From Chlorokybus atmophyticus (lineage: Eukaryota > Streptophyta > Chlorokybophyceae > Chlorokybales > Chlorokybaceae): a DNA stretch of 50,977 nucleotides. This document shows, piece after piece, positions 23,701-35,720 of this stretch (positions are counted from its first letter, which is position 1; each line of letters starts with the position of its first letter). The notes beneath the pieces were generated by a model. It was not told the DNA's origin and did no database searches. It saw nothing but the letters and a program-made list of their open reading frames with translations. The position numbers and the translations under genes are program-made. The DNA is taken from contig RHPI01001946.1 of assembly GCA_009103225.1 (NCBI GenBank), forward strand, positions 215,110 to 266,086, read 5' to 3'.

Positions 23701-24747
23701 GTTACTCACATAATGAAACTCTGTGGAGTTTCAGACTCACTTCAAGAGTGTACTTGTCGTACAAACGACTCTCTTTGCGTGAGTGCGAATACTCACTTGT
23801 TGAAGCTATGGAGTACACATCATGAGCCAGCTGTGCAAACAAAACAGGCAGTTGAGTGCTGGACACAACTCATCCACATCTTACGGTTGCTGGCCGGGGT
23901 CGAACGCTCTCAACAATGCCATTGTCCAACATGCCAGCGACGTGCAAGAGCGAATGCAGCCTCCGCTTCGTCTCAGACGATTCAGCCCCAGGAAGCGGCT
24001 GCATGCATCGCGTCGCAGGCCAGCCATAGCCTCCACTGCCCAAACTGCAAGATAGAGAAGAGTGCAATATGTATGAGCTCATGCAAGTTGTGCAGTCAAA
24101 GTGAGCATTTGTGATAAGACACGCCACCAATCGAGTCAGTCGGTGTTCCTTGCACTGTGCTCGAGCTTAGCCATGGTTGTTTCCAATAACAATGGGTCTG
24201 TGGTTGTGGTTCATACACGCACTGACTGGCTTGCATAAGCAGGTGCGGGGTACTGATTGGTTTTCCTTTGTACCTGTCAAAGAGACTACACTGCAGCAGC
24301 AAGCGGCACTATGTTGCTTATAAGGCAGTGACAGAATCAGCAATGGCCAAGAAGAAGGCCCATAGAAGCCAAGAAACAAGGGTTGGCATGTTCTGTTGTT
24401 GCTTCTGTTCCTAGACATGCGACGTTTTTTGTGGTTTGCTGTCGTTTGCAGGTCATTGCTCATGCAGAGCATACATTGTCCAGGTAGTGAAAAGACAGTT
24501 AACCACCACCACAACAGCAACCAATGCCCCCAGCTTGCCTGTCCTCATAGCCCATGCCAGTGTCGTGCCATATGTACAGCTCGTGCCACACGTAGCCCGT
24601 CACCGCTCTGTGCTTGCCACCTCCCTCATGGCCCTGCCCCTCCTTGTCAGCCCCAGGCCCACTCCTAGCTGCCGCCGCCGCCGCCTTCATGCTGGTGCAT
24701 GAGCTTGTGCAGGTTGACGTTAATGCCTGTGGCCTGGTAGGAGGCAT
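20794..24747 (-). CDS. Class II histone-deacetylase-family enzyme, bacterial type
   Basis: Zinc-dependent amide hydrolase of the HDAC/AcuC superfamily. Exons: 24,747 (or 24,690)-24,539; 24,044-23,885; 23,262-23,091; 22,628-22,518; 22,438-22,392; 22,286-22,215; 22,146-22,086; 21,876-21,734; 21,666-21,615; 21,469-21,410; 21,313-21,247; 21,152-21,027; last exon uncertain, possibly ending at 20,794. Every junction keeps frame. Motifs in order: TGYVWHELYIWHDTG, RPRPATDEEILRFHT, LVRPPGHHAE, VDWDVHHGNGTQ (zinc ligands D and H), GYTINVPLPAGSGH, LVSCGFDA (third zinc ligand), DPLGRML, CHEGGYSASYVPFCGLA, DPFLPEY, LLPHQRDAVE. The WHDTG start and DPLGRM/YVPFCGLA blocks are those of bacterial class II deacetylases rather than the nuclear Rpd3 type (from memory). 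Exons 1 and 11 use GC donors. Another in-frame ATG at 24,822 overlaps the DNAJC11 start. Confidence 0.88.
21945..21994. repeat. Perfect 18-bp inverted repeat inside a deacetylase intron
   Basis: CACGGGGCATACGCACCG at 21,945-21,962 and its exact reverse complement at 21,977-21,994 flank a 14-base loop. It lies within the intron between exons 7 and 8 (21,877-22,085). A GC-rich 18-base perfect stem would fold strongly in the pre-mRNA. Confidence 0.85.
23641..23816. repeat. Two 90-base diverged tandem repeats in a deacetylase intron
   Basis: Units start with tcagattcac at 23,641 and tcagactcac at 23,731. They share gtacttgtcgtac and ctttgcgtgagtg at matching offsets. They lie in the intron between exons 2 and 3 of the deacetylase. 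Function unknown. Confidence 0.75.
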
Positions 24748-24820
24748 AGTAGCCTTGGGAGGCGGCGGCGGTCGGAGGAGGAGGGTGTGGTGGAGGCGCA
24801 GGTGGAGTTGGTGGAGGGGC
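24748..24820. promoter_or_regulatory. Very short divergent 5' region between deacetylase (-) and DNAJC11 (+)
   Basis: Only 73 bases separate the DNAJC11 ATG (24,821) from the in-frame deacetylase ATG at 24,747. If the deacetylase starts at its furthest upstream ATG (24,822), the two starts overlap in a single CATG. The stretch is GGA/GGC-rich. Both 5' UTRs must overlap the neighbouring coding region. Confidence 0.55.
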
Positions 24821-27800
24821 ATGGCGTCGTCGTCGCCGGGCGCGGCGGGGTTGCTGGACGAGCACAGGGAGCTGTACGACGTGCTGAACGTCCCCGTCGA
24901 CGCCACTCAGGCGGAGATTAAGCGGGCCTTCCGGACGCTTGCACAGGCGAGTGAGGCGTATGTGGCACACGCAGCGTGCTTGTGACAGCTGACGACGCCC
25001 ATGCAAGCAGCTGCATTGAGGCTTGTTGACACCTGGCAGTGCATTCTAGTGGATTAGCATGCATTCACACATGCTCGGACTGTTAGCTAGGAATGAGCTT
25101 GGCAAGCATCATCGCTCGCCCCCAAGTTTCAGGGCATGCAACAATGGCTGGCAATGCATGCCTTGAAGAAACAGAATGCACTTGCTTAGAAGTGGTGCAT
25201 ACGTACATGCTAACACAGCTTGCGGGGGTGTAATGGCATCGCAAGCAAGCATGCGTGCATTCACATGCTTTGAAAATAACCTTATCAGCTGGCAAAAAGC
25301 AATTGCACTGCACAGCAGTTGCTTACATGCGTCGCTAGCTGTCAAGCCGCCTTGGTAGCTTGTTTTACGCACTACTGGCCTGGCGGAAGCCTGACCGAAG
25401 CAACACAAGTAGTTTTCAATATTCTGGATATGCTGAACACTGTTCAGCAACCAGCTTTGCAGCCTCGCCACGCTTGCATTGCAACCAACCTATCATTGGC
25501 GTAGCACAAACATGCTTTGAACATTTTTCTGGACTCGAGGTGGTCGCTTCATGTGTTTGCTTGTAAAAGTATATGCACTGTCGTGTTTAAACGTATACAA
25601 CTGATCACCCTTGGAGCATGGCCTGTAACATCACAAAAGCGTGGCATCTCAGAGTTGTTCAGTTCTGGATGCTTTCTTGAGATGCCTTGTCATAGTGTCA
25701 CACAGCTGCTGGCAGCGTGAAGGCTGTAAAAGCACGTTGTAAGCAAAGCACCGAAGCCATTTTTCAAACAGTAACCGAAACACTGTTAGACAAACCGAGT
25801 AACATTGTTCGGGTATTGTTGGAACAGGAGGTGGTTGTAATTGTTCCAATAAACCCATTGTCATTGGTCCCTGTTCGGCCTCTTACTGATCAAGATCCAT
25901 CTATCAGTAATAAACGTATTATATCCTGCATGACAGGCTGTGCACCCAGACAAGCATAGAGACCCTGATGTGCGAGCCACTGCAACAACACAATTCAACC
26001 GGTTACGCGAAGCCTATGAGGTAACTTGCTTGATGCTACTCACTTGTGCCTTTCATTATGACCAACAAGAAGCTTCTTCCCATTGACTCACTGGTTTGTG
26101 CTCGTGCAATATCTAAGTTGTGTGCTCCTGTGCAGTCCATACCAGGATATTGAGTGTTGGGTTTGGCATACTGTATGTGTGTATTTACATGACATGCAAC
26201 CCACAATCCAACACACAGGTTCTCAGCCACCCAGAGCTGCGCCACATTTACGACCACTATGGCGTCACGGGCATCAATGCTGGGCGCGAGCTCTCGCAGC
26301 CGCTCACAATGCTCGCAGAGGTCAAGCGCCAAGTTGAACGCATGCAGGTAGGCAACAGTAAACGTTTTATGTGTCTTGCTGTGTGGCTGCAGTCCTGTTC
26401 GCAAGAACACGTGCATTGGAACACGGCATGCATGCGGTAAACCAAAACTGTACATATGTCGAGTTTTATACATGCAAGTCCATCACAACAAACAGATCCT
26501 CTAATCTTGCAAACATTACTGCGCGTGCAAGTGATTTGTGTGATCACACATTGTGTATCACGCGTGAGCTGTGCGAAGGGAAAAATCTCTAAACAACTGC
26601 ATGCATGCAGGCGCAAGCACAAAGGCAAGCGCTGGAGGCTCGGCTCGGTTACAACTCCACGGTACTGTTTGGCTTTAGCGCTGCGCATCTGCTCGACCGA
26701 TACAGCCGCTACCCGCCAAATACATCACCCTTCCCTGAACTGACACAGTGAGCCACATCTCATGCGCACACCTCCGCATAACACCCACTTAAACACTTGC
26801 TCTTGCATATAACTCACAGCTCATCACATCATGAACATTATACAGTCATGCACTCACGCACATGCATGCACCCAAACTTTTTCATATGGTTCATATATGC
26901 GTGAAAACGCTCATTTCAAGCTTGGACGCTGACTGGGATGCGAACAATTACCCACCTCACTTCTCTTCTCAGGACTGTCATCAATGTGGCAATGCACGCG
27001 CCCCTCTCCCAGAAGAACACGTTGATATTCGGCGGCTCTGCAATGGTTCGACGAGGCCTCGGCGGTGGCGGCATGCTCGCGGGCTTCAGACGGCAGTGCT
27101 CGCCAGTCAGCTCCCTCGAAGTGTCTGCGCAACTTGGAACGCGCGCGATTATCCAACTATATGCCCGTAGGTGCGTGACGACGCCTTTCCTTTGCAGGAT
27201 ACTCAAGCCCAATCAAGCACGTTACAGGACCGAGTGCATTATGTCTGAGTATGGAAAGCACGTTGTGGTGAAAGTTCATCTATACATGCATTTGATATAA
27301 ATACACCATATTGCACAACGCCTTCTGGCACATGTCCGTGCACACATACACATGTTATGCACATGCATGGAAACACACGCACCTGTACACCTGCATGCAT
27401 GCATACAACCTGTGGTGCCGGCAACAGTTACTAATATATTTTGGTGCAGGCAGTTGTCTGCACACAGCTCTGGCAGCATCATGTTTACTTTGAACCCGCG
27501 CGATCTGAGCAACGGCTTGACGCTGAGCATAAACCGGCAGCTTACAAACCACACATTTGGCCAGGTGCGTGCATGACACAGTTGTCATCATACTGATCAA
27601 CAACTTGTTTCGTCTTGAAAGCACTTACATGTGCCATTGCTCATGTGTCCTTTGCAGATGTCTTGGAGTTTGGGGATGGATCCCGGCATTGCAATGAATG
27701 TTTCAAGGAAAGGTGTTACCCGCGTCGTTGCGGGCGATTTGCGGGTACATCTTGTGGCTTTGTATTGTGTTCTGCTGAAGACACATCACGATGGGATGAA

Positions 27801-29374
27801 ATCTACAGTTGCTTGGGTCAAACTCGTGGAAACTCTGTTGCAGATTGGTCTAACAAGCATGGGTGTTGGCGGATCATACACCCAACAGCTCTCACCAAAG
27901 TCGAGCACAAAGGTTTCAGCCAAAGTGGGCAGGTACAAATTACGTACGACTGTATTGTTCCACTAGCTAGCTTATCTATTGTGTTTGCTCATGGGTTTGT
28001 GCAATCAGCACTGGTGTAGAGATGGAGCTCGGCGCATCACATCAGCTGTCCGAGCACAGCAGCGGCGGCGTCGCACTTGTGATCGGTTTACAGGTAACAT
28101 GTACTATGTCACTGCAAGTCAAGTGCTTGTGCACCACTGACACTCAGTTTGTCTGCAGGGAGTATCAATGCGGTTTCGTTACACTCGCATAGGGCAGAAG
28201 TTCATCATTCCCGTGCTGCTCTCCCCCGCACTCCACTGGCAGGTGGTGTTGGGTAGCCTTGTGGGACCTGTAACGCTGTTCGCCATTTTGAAGGTACGCA
28301 GTTTCGTGGTTGTCTGTTGCAATTTGTCAAGTGATAAACTGCTTGTCCTTATGACTGCGTATGTCTGCCAGACAGTTCATGGTAACATGCATGATGTAGA
28401 CAAAACACACTTGCATTCATGTGCGCGTGCGTGTCACAAAGGGCAGCATGCGCTCAACCTGCGACTGAATTGTGATCCCAATGTTATCGTGTCTTGCGTA
28501 TGTGTAGAGGTTCTTCCTGGATCCCATAGCCAAGGGGCGCCAGGACCGCAAGCAGCGTGAGGTCGCAGCGCGCGAAGCCGCAATGGTGAGGGATGCGCGC
28601 GAGACTGCGGCGGCAAATGCAGCTTTGCTGCGCCCTGCGGCTGCGCGGCAGACAGCTGCTGAAGAAGGTAAAGTGACGGATATTATACCTGCCATATTCA
28701 CGCCTTCACTCATTTACTCACTTTTGGTTCATAGAATGGTGCATTAAATGATGGGTCTTGTTGTGCATGTGGTCGATCACTCTCGTCTTATTTCACTACC
28801 TCACTGACCCATCATCTTGGCTTACTGAATCAGTCACTGATGTGGTTGGCAGCGTGCAATGGGCTTATCATTGTGGAGGCGGTGTACGGTGATCTGGTGT
28901 CAGACAGAGCTTCCGATGCACACGAAGGGGAGGAGACGTTGCCGCGATGGATAGATGTAACGATCCCACTGCGCTTCAGGGTGCAGAACAGCAGACTGCA
29001 GGTATGGATGGTGTCACACCAAACTCGCCTGTGTGAAGTAAGCCTCTTGTTTGTGCAATGCCATTGAAGTGTGCTTAATGTGTGTTTCTGCGCAGCTTCA
29101 TGAGTCTGTTCAAAAGCCTGGGATAATGGGCTTCTGCGATCCGAACCCGGGCGCTCCCAAGGCACTGCGCATCAAGTACCTTCACAGGGGCAGGTTGCAC
29201 CAGGCAAGTGCACTTGTTAGATCGCTCGTGTCAACATGTCTGTCGTCAATGTGTATGGAGTTCTGATGTGGTGAGTATTTGATGATTGTGCAGGTCACGG
29301 TTCCCGACGAGCAGGGCGTTTGGTTACCCAATGCAACGCATCGGCTGCCTGATGATGAACAGCCCCCAGGATGA
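24821..29374 (+). CDS. DNAJC11: DnaJ homologue subfamily C member 11 (mitochondrial J-protein)
   Basis: A J-domain protein associated in other eukaryotes with mitochondrial membrane contact (MICOS/MIB) complexes and cristae organisation. Fourteen exons: 24,821-24,946; 25,937-26,020; 26,219-26,347; 26,611-26,747; 26,973-27,170; 27,450-27,564; 27,658-27,744; 27,844-27,932; 28,009-28,093; 28,159-28,293; 28,508-28,667; 28,853-29,001; 29,096-29,203; 29,294-29,374. They join in frame to 560 residues, the usual family size. The J domain is at about 17-75 (LYDVLNVPVDAT, then HPDKH spanning the exon 1/2 junction at residues 45-49). The middle is beta-rich; the family C-terminal region (DUF3395) follows with GLIIVEAVYGDL, WIDVTIPLRFRV, GFCDPNPG, LRIKYLHRGRLHQVTV. 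Introns 1 and 13 use GC donors (CAG|gcgagt, CAG|gcaagt). ATG 24,821 opens directly onto the J domain. Confidence 0.93.
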
Positions 29375-29967
29375 ATAGGGAGCTAGGGGTGGCAGGGCCA
29401 CTTGTAAGTTGATCTTATGTTGCACTTGTGTGCATACTTACGCGGTAGGGATAGACTCCATTCTTGATGCGAGGATTGCGCGTTGGGGTGTGCAGCCTGC
29501 ATTACACAATACGGTTGATTGCAAACAATCTGCATCCGTTTGTTATCAACCCTTTAGCTCAGCTTGCACAAAACACATGTGCAGCAATTGCGGACATGCT
29601 GGCATGATAATTTCCAAGAATGTATGTGGCCCAGCAAGAGTTGGGCCACACAAGCGAGGTAAACAAGTCAAGGCTGGTTGTGGCTAGCTTAATTGAAGCA
29701 CTTGGGTTGACCTGGATGCCTAATGAGCTTTCTTGTCAAGGTCATGCGACATACACAGCTCAGCCCAATGTGAAACGAACCTGTGCAACTTACGGGTATT
29801 GCAACTACACATTCAGACTCAGCAGGCTGCTCACACTATATGCAGATCATTGCAATAGGTGTACACACCAATATGGATCACACAGCAACAACACATAGGT
29901 ATACACATGTTTGCTTGCATTTTGTTGTCGCGGCATTGCATACTTTGTACACCAACACGCCTAGGCA
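29375..29967. other. Convergent 3' region between DNAJC11 and the LLP-like gene
   Basis: About 0.6 kb between two 3' ends. An open frame at 29,620-29,898 has no recognisable domain and is not called. Nothing else stands out. Confidence 0.45.
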
Positions 29968-31022
29968 CTACCTCTTTGTTTTCCTATGGAACACCACTCC
30001 CTTAGTCTTGCTTTTGCCGCGCCCGCCTTTCTTCCCTGCCTGCCCCTTCTTCCCCTTGTTGTTTCCCTTCTTCTTACTTATGCCTCCCTTGGCTTTGAGA
30101 CTCGAGCCAGCACGGCCCCTCGTGTCCCCACCAACATCCATCGGCTCAGCACCAGCCTGGGACACACATGCAGATGAAGCATGCAGTAAGATTGAGGTAC
30201 TACGCACATGCACTAGGGGAACCACAATGTTTGCATACTGACAAACAGATCCCCAAAAAACAAATGCGACTAACTGCTGACATTTGCATATGCACACGCT
30301 GCCTGCACGCGCCATGTGAAACACGTAGAAGAACATATGTGTGCATACAAGTCTGCGTGTACACGCATAGATGCATACATGCTGCGGTGCGAGTCACGTG
30401 CGTACGCGCTCTTGCATATGTACGCGCACAGACGTACACAGGCATGCGCGGCCCAACACATACCCTGCTTGCGTGCGTTTGCGTGCACGCAAGCAGACAG
30501 AATGTGACTGTCTCTGTATGTGTATGCGGCATGTATCCCAACCATGTCAAACAAGGCACCTGCTCCTGAGTGGTGTCCATGAAGGGCTCGTCCTGCTGAT
30601 TCACGACCGGTACAGCCTCTGCCGCTGCGGCCTTTGCGAGCGCGGACTGAATGGCAGTCTCCCGAGCTGCATAACGACCACACGTAATGCATCAAACTAA
30701 GCGGCTTCTTGATATCAGCAGGATGAACCTAAGAGGGCGCAGAAAACACGTTCTTGCTCCCATGACGTAAAGAGTGCAAATGCCAGTCGCCTCTGTACAG
30801 ACTGGTCAACTCACTTCATACGAATGCATGCACACCACAACACAAACACGACACCTGCTGCTCAAAATGTACGCATGTGCGATACACAAAGACCACAGGT
30901 GACAGCCATATATGTTCAGTACTCTGACCCCACTTGCCTTTGACTAGCTCGCTGTTGGCCACAATCTCCCTTGCCTGCGTGCGCAATCGCTTCTCCCGCT
31001 TGGACCTTATCCCCTTGCCCAT
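29968..31022 (-). CDS. LLP/DUF2423-like small basic protein
   Basis: Three exons, 31,022-30,929, 30,666-30,560 and 30,156-29,968, give 129 residues ending in TAG. The N-terminus MGKGIRSKREKRLRTQAR matches the DUF2423/learning-associated-protein (LLP) family, small nuclear or nucleolar basic proteins of poorly known function. The middle is RETAIQSALAKAAAAEAVPV followed by an acidic EPFMDTTQEQ. The tail is a dense lysine/glycine run (SKKKGNNKGKKGQAGKKGG, then FHRKTKR), as in the plant members. The first donor is chosen as GGG|gtcaga because it alone restores the frame into the second exon; a gtgggg donor three bases upstream is an alternative that does not. It is head-to-head with ZMAT2. Confidence 0.75.
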
Positions 31023-31682
31023 GGTTGTGTATAGTGTTCCGCTTGTAGTTGATTCTGTTGGGCAATCTCTTGTGTCTTGTTACAACAGAAAACGCTGGCT
31101 TCTTGCTCGGCCGCAAGTCAAGCTGTTAAAGCACGCAACGAGTTGGGCGTTAAACGAGCGACACAATGCTGAAAGAGACTAGACTAGACATAAACAGTAA
31201 AGAAGTATGCTTGCGTTTATATGTGCGCGCAGACACGAGCGCGAAAAAAGAACTTTATCGACCAACATAAGGACATAGACGTCAACACCCTACACAAGCA
31301 AACAGCACACGCTCAGGTTCTATTATCACATGTAGACATTGTAGACAAAGGCTTCGCAGTGCTTGGCATGCGTGCTTGTGCTGCGCTGGCCATTAAGCAA
31401 CAAAGCCGACCTAAGACGAGCGTGAGTTCAATAAGCAGAAGCTTACCAAGACTATAGAAACAAGGCGCAACCTCTCTGCCCAGCAATCTACCTTGCAGAA
31501 TACCCGCATGCACCACCACCGCCGCCGCCGCCGCCGCCCGACAAGCCCTAATTGACTTAATTGGGCCTGGTAAATACCAGTCCCTTAACGCTGTGCATGA
31601 TTCCTAATCACCCTAATAATGGACAGGCTAACCTCAACTCTGCGTGGCGGTGGCGGTGGCGGTGGCGGCGACATCCGTAGCC
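31023..31682. promoter_or_regulatory. Divergent 5' region of the LLP-like gene (-) and ZMAT2 (+)
   Basis: About 0.66 kb between two start codons. It contains a CCG run near 31,520-31,541 and, just before the ZMAT2 ATG, a GGCGGT run near 31,646-31,671. An ATG at 31,619 upstream of the chosen ZMAT2 start opens a glycine-rich frame that does not match the downstream exon phase, so this part is taken as 5' UTR with an upstream ATG. Confidence 0.5.
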
Positions 31683-34651
31683 ATGTCGGTGAGTTTGTCA
31701 TATCACAAGTTTTTTTTTTTATTAGATCTGATTGTATATCTTGTTTACATTAGCCCGCTGGTAATTGTGTGGCTGTGTCATAGCTCGGACGCTGCGAGTT
31801 GATTGTGCTGTGCTGTGCAGCGGTTGTATGCTTTGTATGCTCTCAATCAGGGTGTGGCCTTTGAGCCGCTTGTTTTCATCACAATAAATGAGCACAGGGC
31901 AATGGCCGTCCATGCAGCCCAACCTGAACTTCTCCTCGTTGGGGGTAAACACATGATCCCCTTCATGTGCATCGTGCTCTCTAGTTTGAGTCAAGTCTGT
32001 GCAACGAGAAAGCAATAATCTACCCTGTGTGCATTACACAGTTTGGTATCAACATACAAAGCATCGGGCAGTGTGATTGTTGTTATAAGTCTTGTTAGAT
32101 TAATATGTCCCACGACTGCTGCTGCTTTATTTTCTACCTCTGTGCACGCGCACGCTTGTGTGTGTGTCGATATACCTGCACTTGTGCTTAGCAGGTGGTT
32201 TGCTGCTGATCTTTTTCCTTTTGTTCGTAAATGTTTGTGTATTGATTTGTAGATGTTGTGTGTCTGTTTTGTTTTGTTTTTCGAGCATCCATTCATCTTG
32301 CCATGGCACGTGATTGGTGGCTCAATCAGTATGCCACATTGCTCGTGTACACACTCATGTACACACTTGCGCGGAGAGGAAGCATTGTTTTTTTCTTTGC
32401 CTTGGAAGATAGTTTTGAGCATGGACGCTTTGGTTTTACTTATATTTATCACTCAACATACGTGTCTTTGGGGCCTTCTGTTAGGGTGTGGACAACACAG
32501 CGCGTCGCAAATGGAACAGAGAAGAGTTTGAAGAGAAGGCGCGCGAAAGGGCTCGACAGGTTGGCTCAATCTAGCAATCCTTGCTGAACATATGAGTGTC
32601 AAGGATTCAATGTGTTTCATTGTTGTTGTTTGCATTGCGTATTGAATGGCGGTGTGGCAGGCTGATGGGTCGGATGAAGAGCGGAAGCCGAAAAGAGGTT
32701 AGTGTCATTTCTATTATGCCAGAAGTAAGATTAACCGCACCATAGTAGCACGTTGTGTTGTCGTTACTACCTGATATGCCCTTTTGGGGGCTTATGTGGC
32801 ATGTCTGTGTGTGCCCATACTACTTTGACAGTGGAGACCATGATAGTGCCACATTTGCACCCACATGCATGCATTCTTACCCCATTCACGCGCAATTGCA
32901 TACTGTGTGTAGTTGTCACCCACTCTCATAACATGACTGTCGTAGGGAGCAGCCCTCCTGTGCAGCGCGCGCCATTGAAGCAAAGAGATTTTGCGGTTGA
33001 TCTCTCATCCAAACTCGGCAAGACACAGGTTAGAGAGACATATTGCATAAACGCATGTTGGCGAGTGCTGGTGAAAGTGCAAGGCAGGGTACAACAAAAT
33101 GTGTGTTTACTTGGTTTCTGAGATTTACAGTTTTGTGTGTTTGCTTCCACGCAGGTCGTGACACACCTCACACCACTCGCCCAGCAGGTGAGCTCAAGCA
33201 CAATCTCTGTCGGGTAGATGAGCGTATGCAAAAGTTGCAGTCCAAAGCATGCAGGCGCTCATGCATGCTGGCACACATGTACGCGCATACATTTTCATTC
33301 ATGCTTATGCACACGCATACAGCCGCGCACACGCATGCAGGCGTGCGCAACAATCGCGTGGTGGTTCCTTGACATTTGTAAAATGAAATGCATGAGACAT
33401 TGCACAGGACCATTACAAGTGTCTTTCAACAAACGTTACCAAGTCCACAGTTGAAATGTTGTGATCGTATCGGTGCTGTGTGCAGGCGGGGTACTACTGC
33501 AATGTGTGCGAGTGCGTAGTGAAGGACTCTGCGAACTATCTAGACCATATAAATGGCAAAAAGCGTAAGCGCCTGACTGTAACTGTTTGCCATTTTGTAT
33601 TTCTTGAACATTTTGCATTTCAAAGTTGTTTACCATGTTATATGCATTGATACACGCACTGCTTTCGAAAACAGATCAAAGAGCGTTGGGCATGTCCATG
33701 AGAGTGGAGCGATCATCATTAGAGCAGGTGAGATGTGATACAATCTCACACTTACACATCACGACATCTCCACAGTGGGGTATGTACTGTTATTGTGACT
33801 GGATTGTGCAATCGACATAACATGAAGTGATGTTGAGTGTGTTCAGTCCACTACGCTCGCATGGTGGATGGTGTGCTCACAGTTTGCATACAAACAAAGT
33901 ACGCACGCACATGTGCACATAGGATGCATATGTACATCCTGTGAGCAGGTGCAAGGTAGGTTTGAGATGCTGAAGCGCAAGCAGCAAGAGGAGAAGATGA
34001 AAGTCAACCCAGCAGCAGGTGTGCGCATATACATGCATGTATATGCCTATCTCTCGTCTGCAGGTATTGCGTATGTTTACTTCAGTTACCCGTGGTGCTT
34101 GGTGCGTGCTTGCGTAAGTATGTGTGCTGTTTCAGGCATACACCTAGTGTGCGCTGATGCACACCCTGCTTAGTTGTGTGCCTACACATACATAGGCACA
34201 CTGCTGCTTACGTGTGCTTGTTCTCATGTCTATCATTTGTCACTTGTCGCAGATTGGGAAGCAAGGATAAGTAGGCTGCAAGATGAAGAAGAGGAGAGGA
34301 AACGAGCCAAAAAGCAGAAGAAGAAAGACAAGGACAAACAGGTGCGTATTTGGTTTCTTATGGTGATGGCGAAGATGCTTGCATAGCTTGATTGACTGCT
34401 TGCATGAGCTGCTATTTGGCTTGACTGGCTGCAGTTCCAACTGGGTCCCACAAACCGGTTGGGTGCTGATGCAGATGCCTGATTTTGTTGACCATGATGA
34501 AAACTGCTAGCTCGGTGGACTGCATGACGGTTCGGCTCCTACTTATGATGCTTGCAAACAGGTTGAAGCTGATGTAACTGTGCCTGAGATGGATCCCGAG
34601 ATGGCTGCGATGATGGGTTTTGGCGGATTTGGGACATCGAAAAAGTCGTGA
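31683..34651 (+). CDS. ZMAT2: Zinc finger matrin-type 2 / SNU23 spliceosome protein
   Basis: U4/U6.U5 tri-snRNP and pre-B-complex splicing protein acting around 5' splice-site transfer in the nucleus. Ten exons: 31,683-31,688; 32,485-32,559; 32,661-32,697; 32,946-33,028; 33,155-33,187; 33,486-33,564; 33,675-33,727; 33,949-34,018; 34,253-34,341; 34,562-34,651. They join in frame to 204 residues, the family size. Key blocks: [13 protein letters not shown] at the start, [13 protein letters not shown], the U1-like C2H2 finger [12 protein letters not shown]...[11 protein letters not shown] with both cysteines and both histidines, [14 protein letters not shown], a charged coiled-coil-like region, and the end [16 protein letters not shown]. 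The first coding exon holds only the codons M-S. That start was chosen because ATG 31,683 gives phase 0 into the second exon, whereas ATG 31,619 does not. Confidence 0.95.
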
Positions 34652-35720
34652 TTGTGCATTCCTTGCGGCAGTGTACATACAGATTGTAGGGAGAGTAAGA
34701 GTTTCACAGCAATGCATGGGTTGCTGTCATTCAGATAGTGTATCTAGGTTTTATTTTATACATGAAGAGACAGTGTGTACTTGTAGCAAGTGGCTGCTTG
34801 CCAGTTGAGTGTACACAAGAACAAAGACGGTATGCATCATAAGTGACCAACATGACAATACATACTGCAGCAACATGCACCTTGACTACCATCAGGCTAA
34901 GGCACACGCTCAGGCCAACCAACTCCTGCACTTTTTACTAGTCCTACCTGTCAGTCAGTAATGCACGCATGCATGACTGCATGCATGCATCTGTGTCTGC
35001 ATGTGTGTCTGGCGAATGCCTGTGCACGTGGCTGTACATTGATGCACAGCACAGGGCGGAGTTCACATCTGCCTGCTCCTGCTGCTGCTGTTGTGGTCGC
35101 TGCTGCACAAGACCGCTAACCAAGGCGCATGCGCAGGTGAATGCCATTGCTGTGCATGCATGTATAACAGGGGGGCAGTAGGGGTCTAGTAGTAGTTGAT
35201 AAATAGCAGGCGCATGCCTCAGCACGGTGGTCAAGTTGGTGATTGGTTGTGATGTTAGTAACATTGCATGTGCACCTAGGCTTGCATGTGCTAATTGCCT
35301 CTCGCATCTTTTGTACAGCACAGTGAATAACTCCGGTTGTCTGTGCGAGTTTCGAAGGGTAAAGCAAAGATTGAGACATTCGTGTGCCCAACAGCGCGTC
35401 TTTTATCCTGCACACTAGTACTGCAAAACAAGAGAATTTTTTTTCTCTCTCTCACTGCCTTGTTGCTGCTCTGTATTGCACTTTGTGCATGGTTAGATGA
35501 TGTGGCTAGATGATGTGAGCGGTGGTAGCTTATGTGCATTAAGTCGTAAACTCCAACTGCAAATAAAAAGCTGCACCCATGTTCCATGCGTGCACATGCT
35601 CTCGCACAAACCCACAAACACAGTCTGGCACCGGAACACATGCGCACACACGGCGCTTGAGTGACACACCACACTGGCACAGCCGCTCAAGCTCAAAGAA
35701 TGACGAGGCTCTCTTGAGAC
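34652..35720. other. Convergent 3' region between ZMAT2 and the LRR-SAPS gene
   Basis: About 1.1 kb of non-coding DNA with CA/TG-rich stretches (for example near 34,960-35,040 and 35,580-35,650). Several open frames on both strands have no recognisable domain. No RNA gene recognised. Confidence 0.45.

Noticed and set aside
23641-23816. Repeat pair considered as a CRISPR-like array
   Set aside because: Only two diverged 90-base units without regular short repeats or spacers, inside an intron of a eukaryotic gene.
29968-31022. LLP-like gene considered a ribosomal or histone-like protein because of its lysine-rich tail
   Set aside because: The MGKGIRSKREKRLR start and overall layout fit the DUF2423/LLP family better. 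No ribosomal or histone signature is present.
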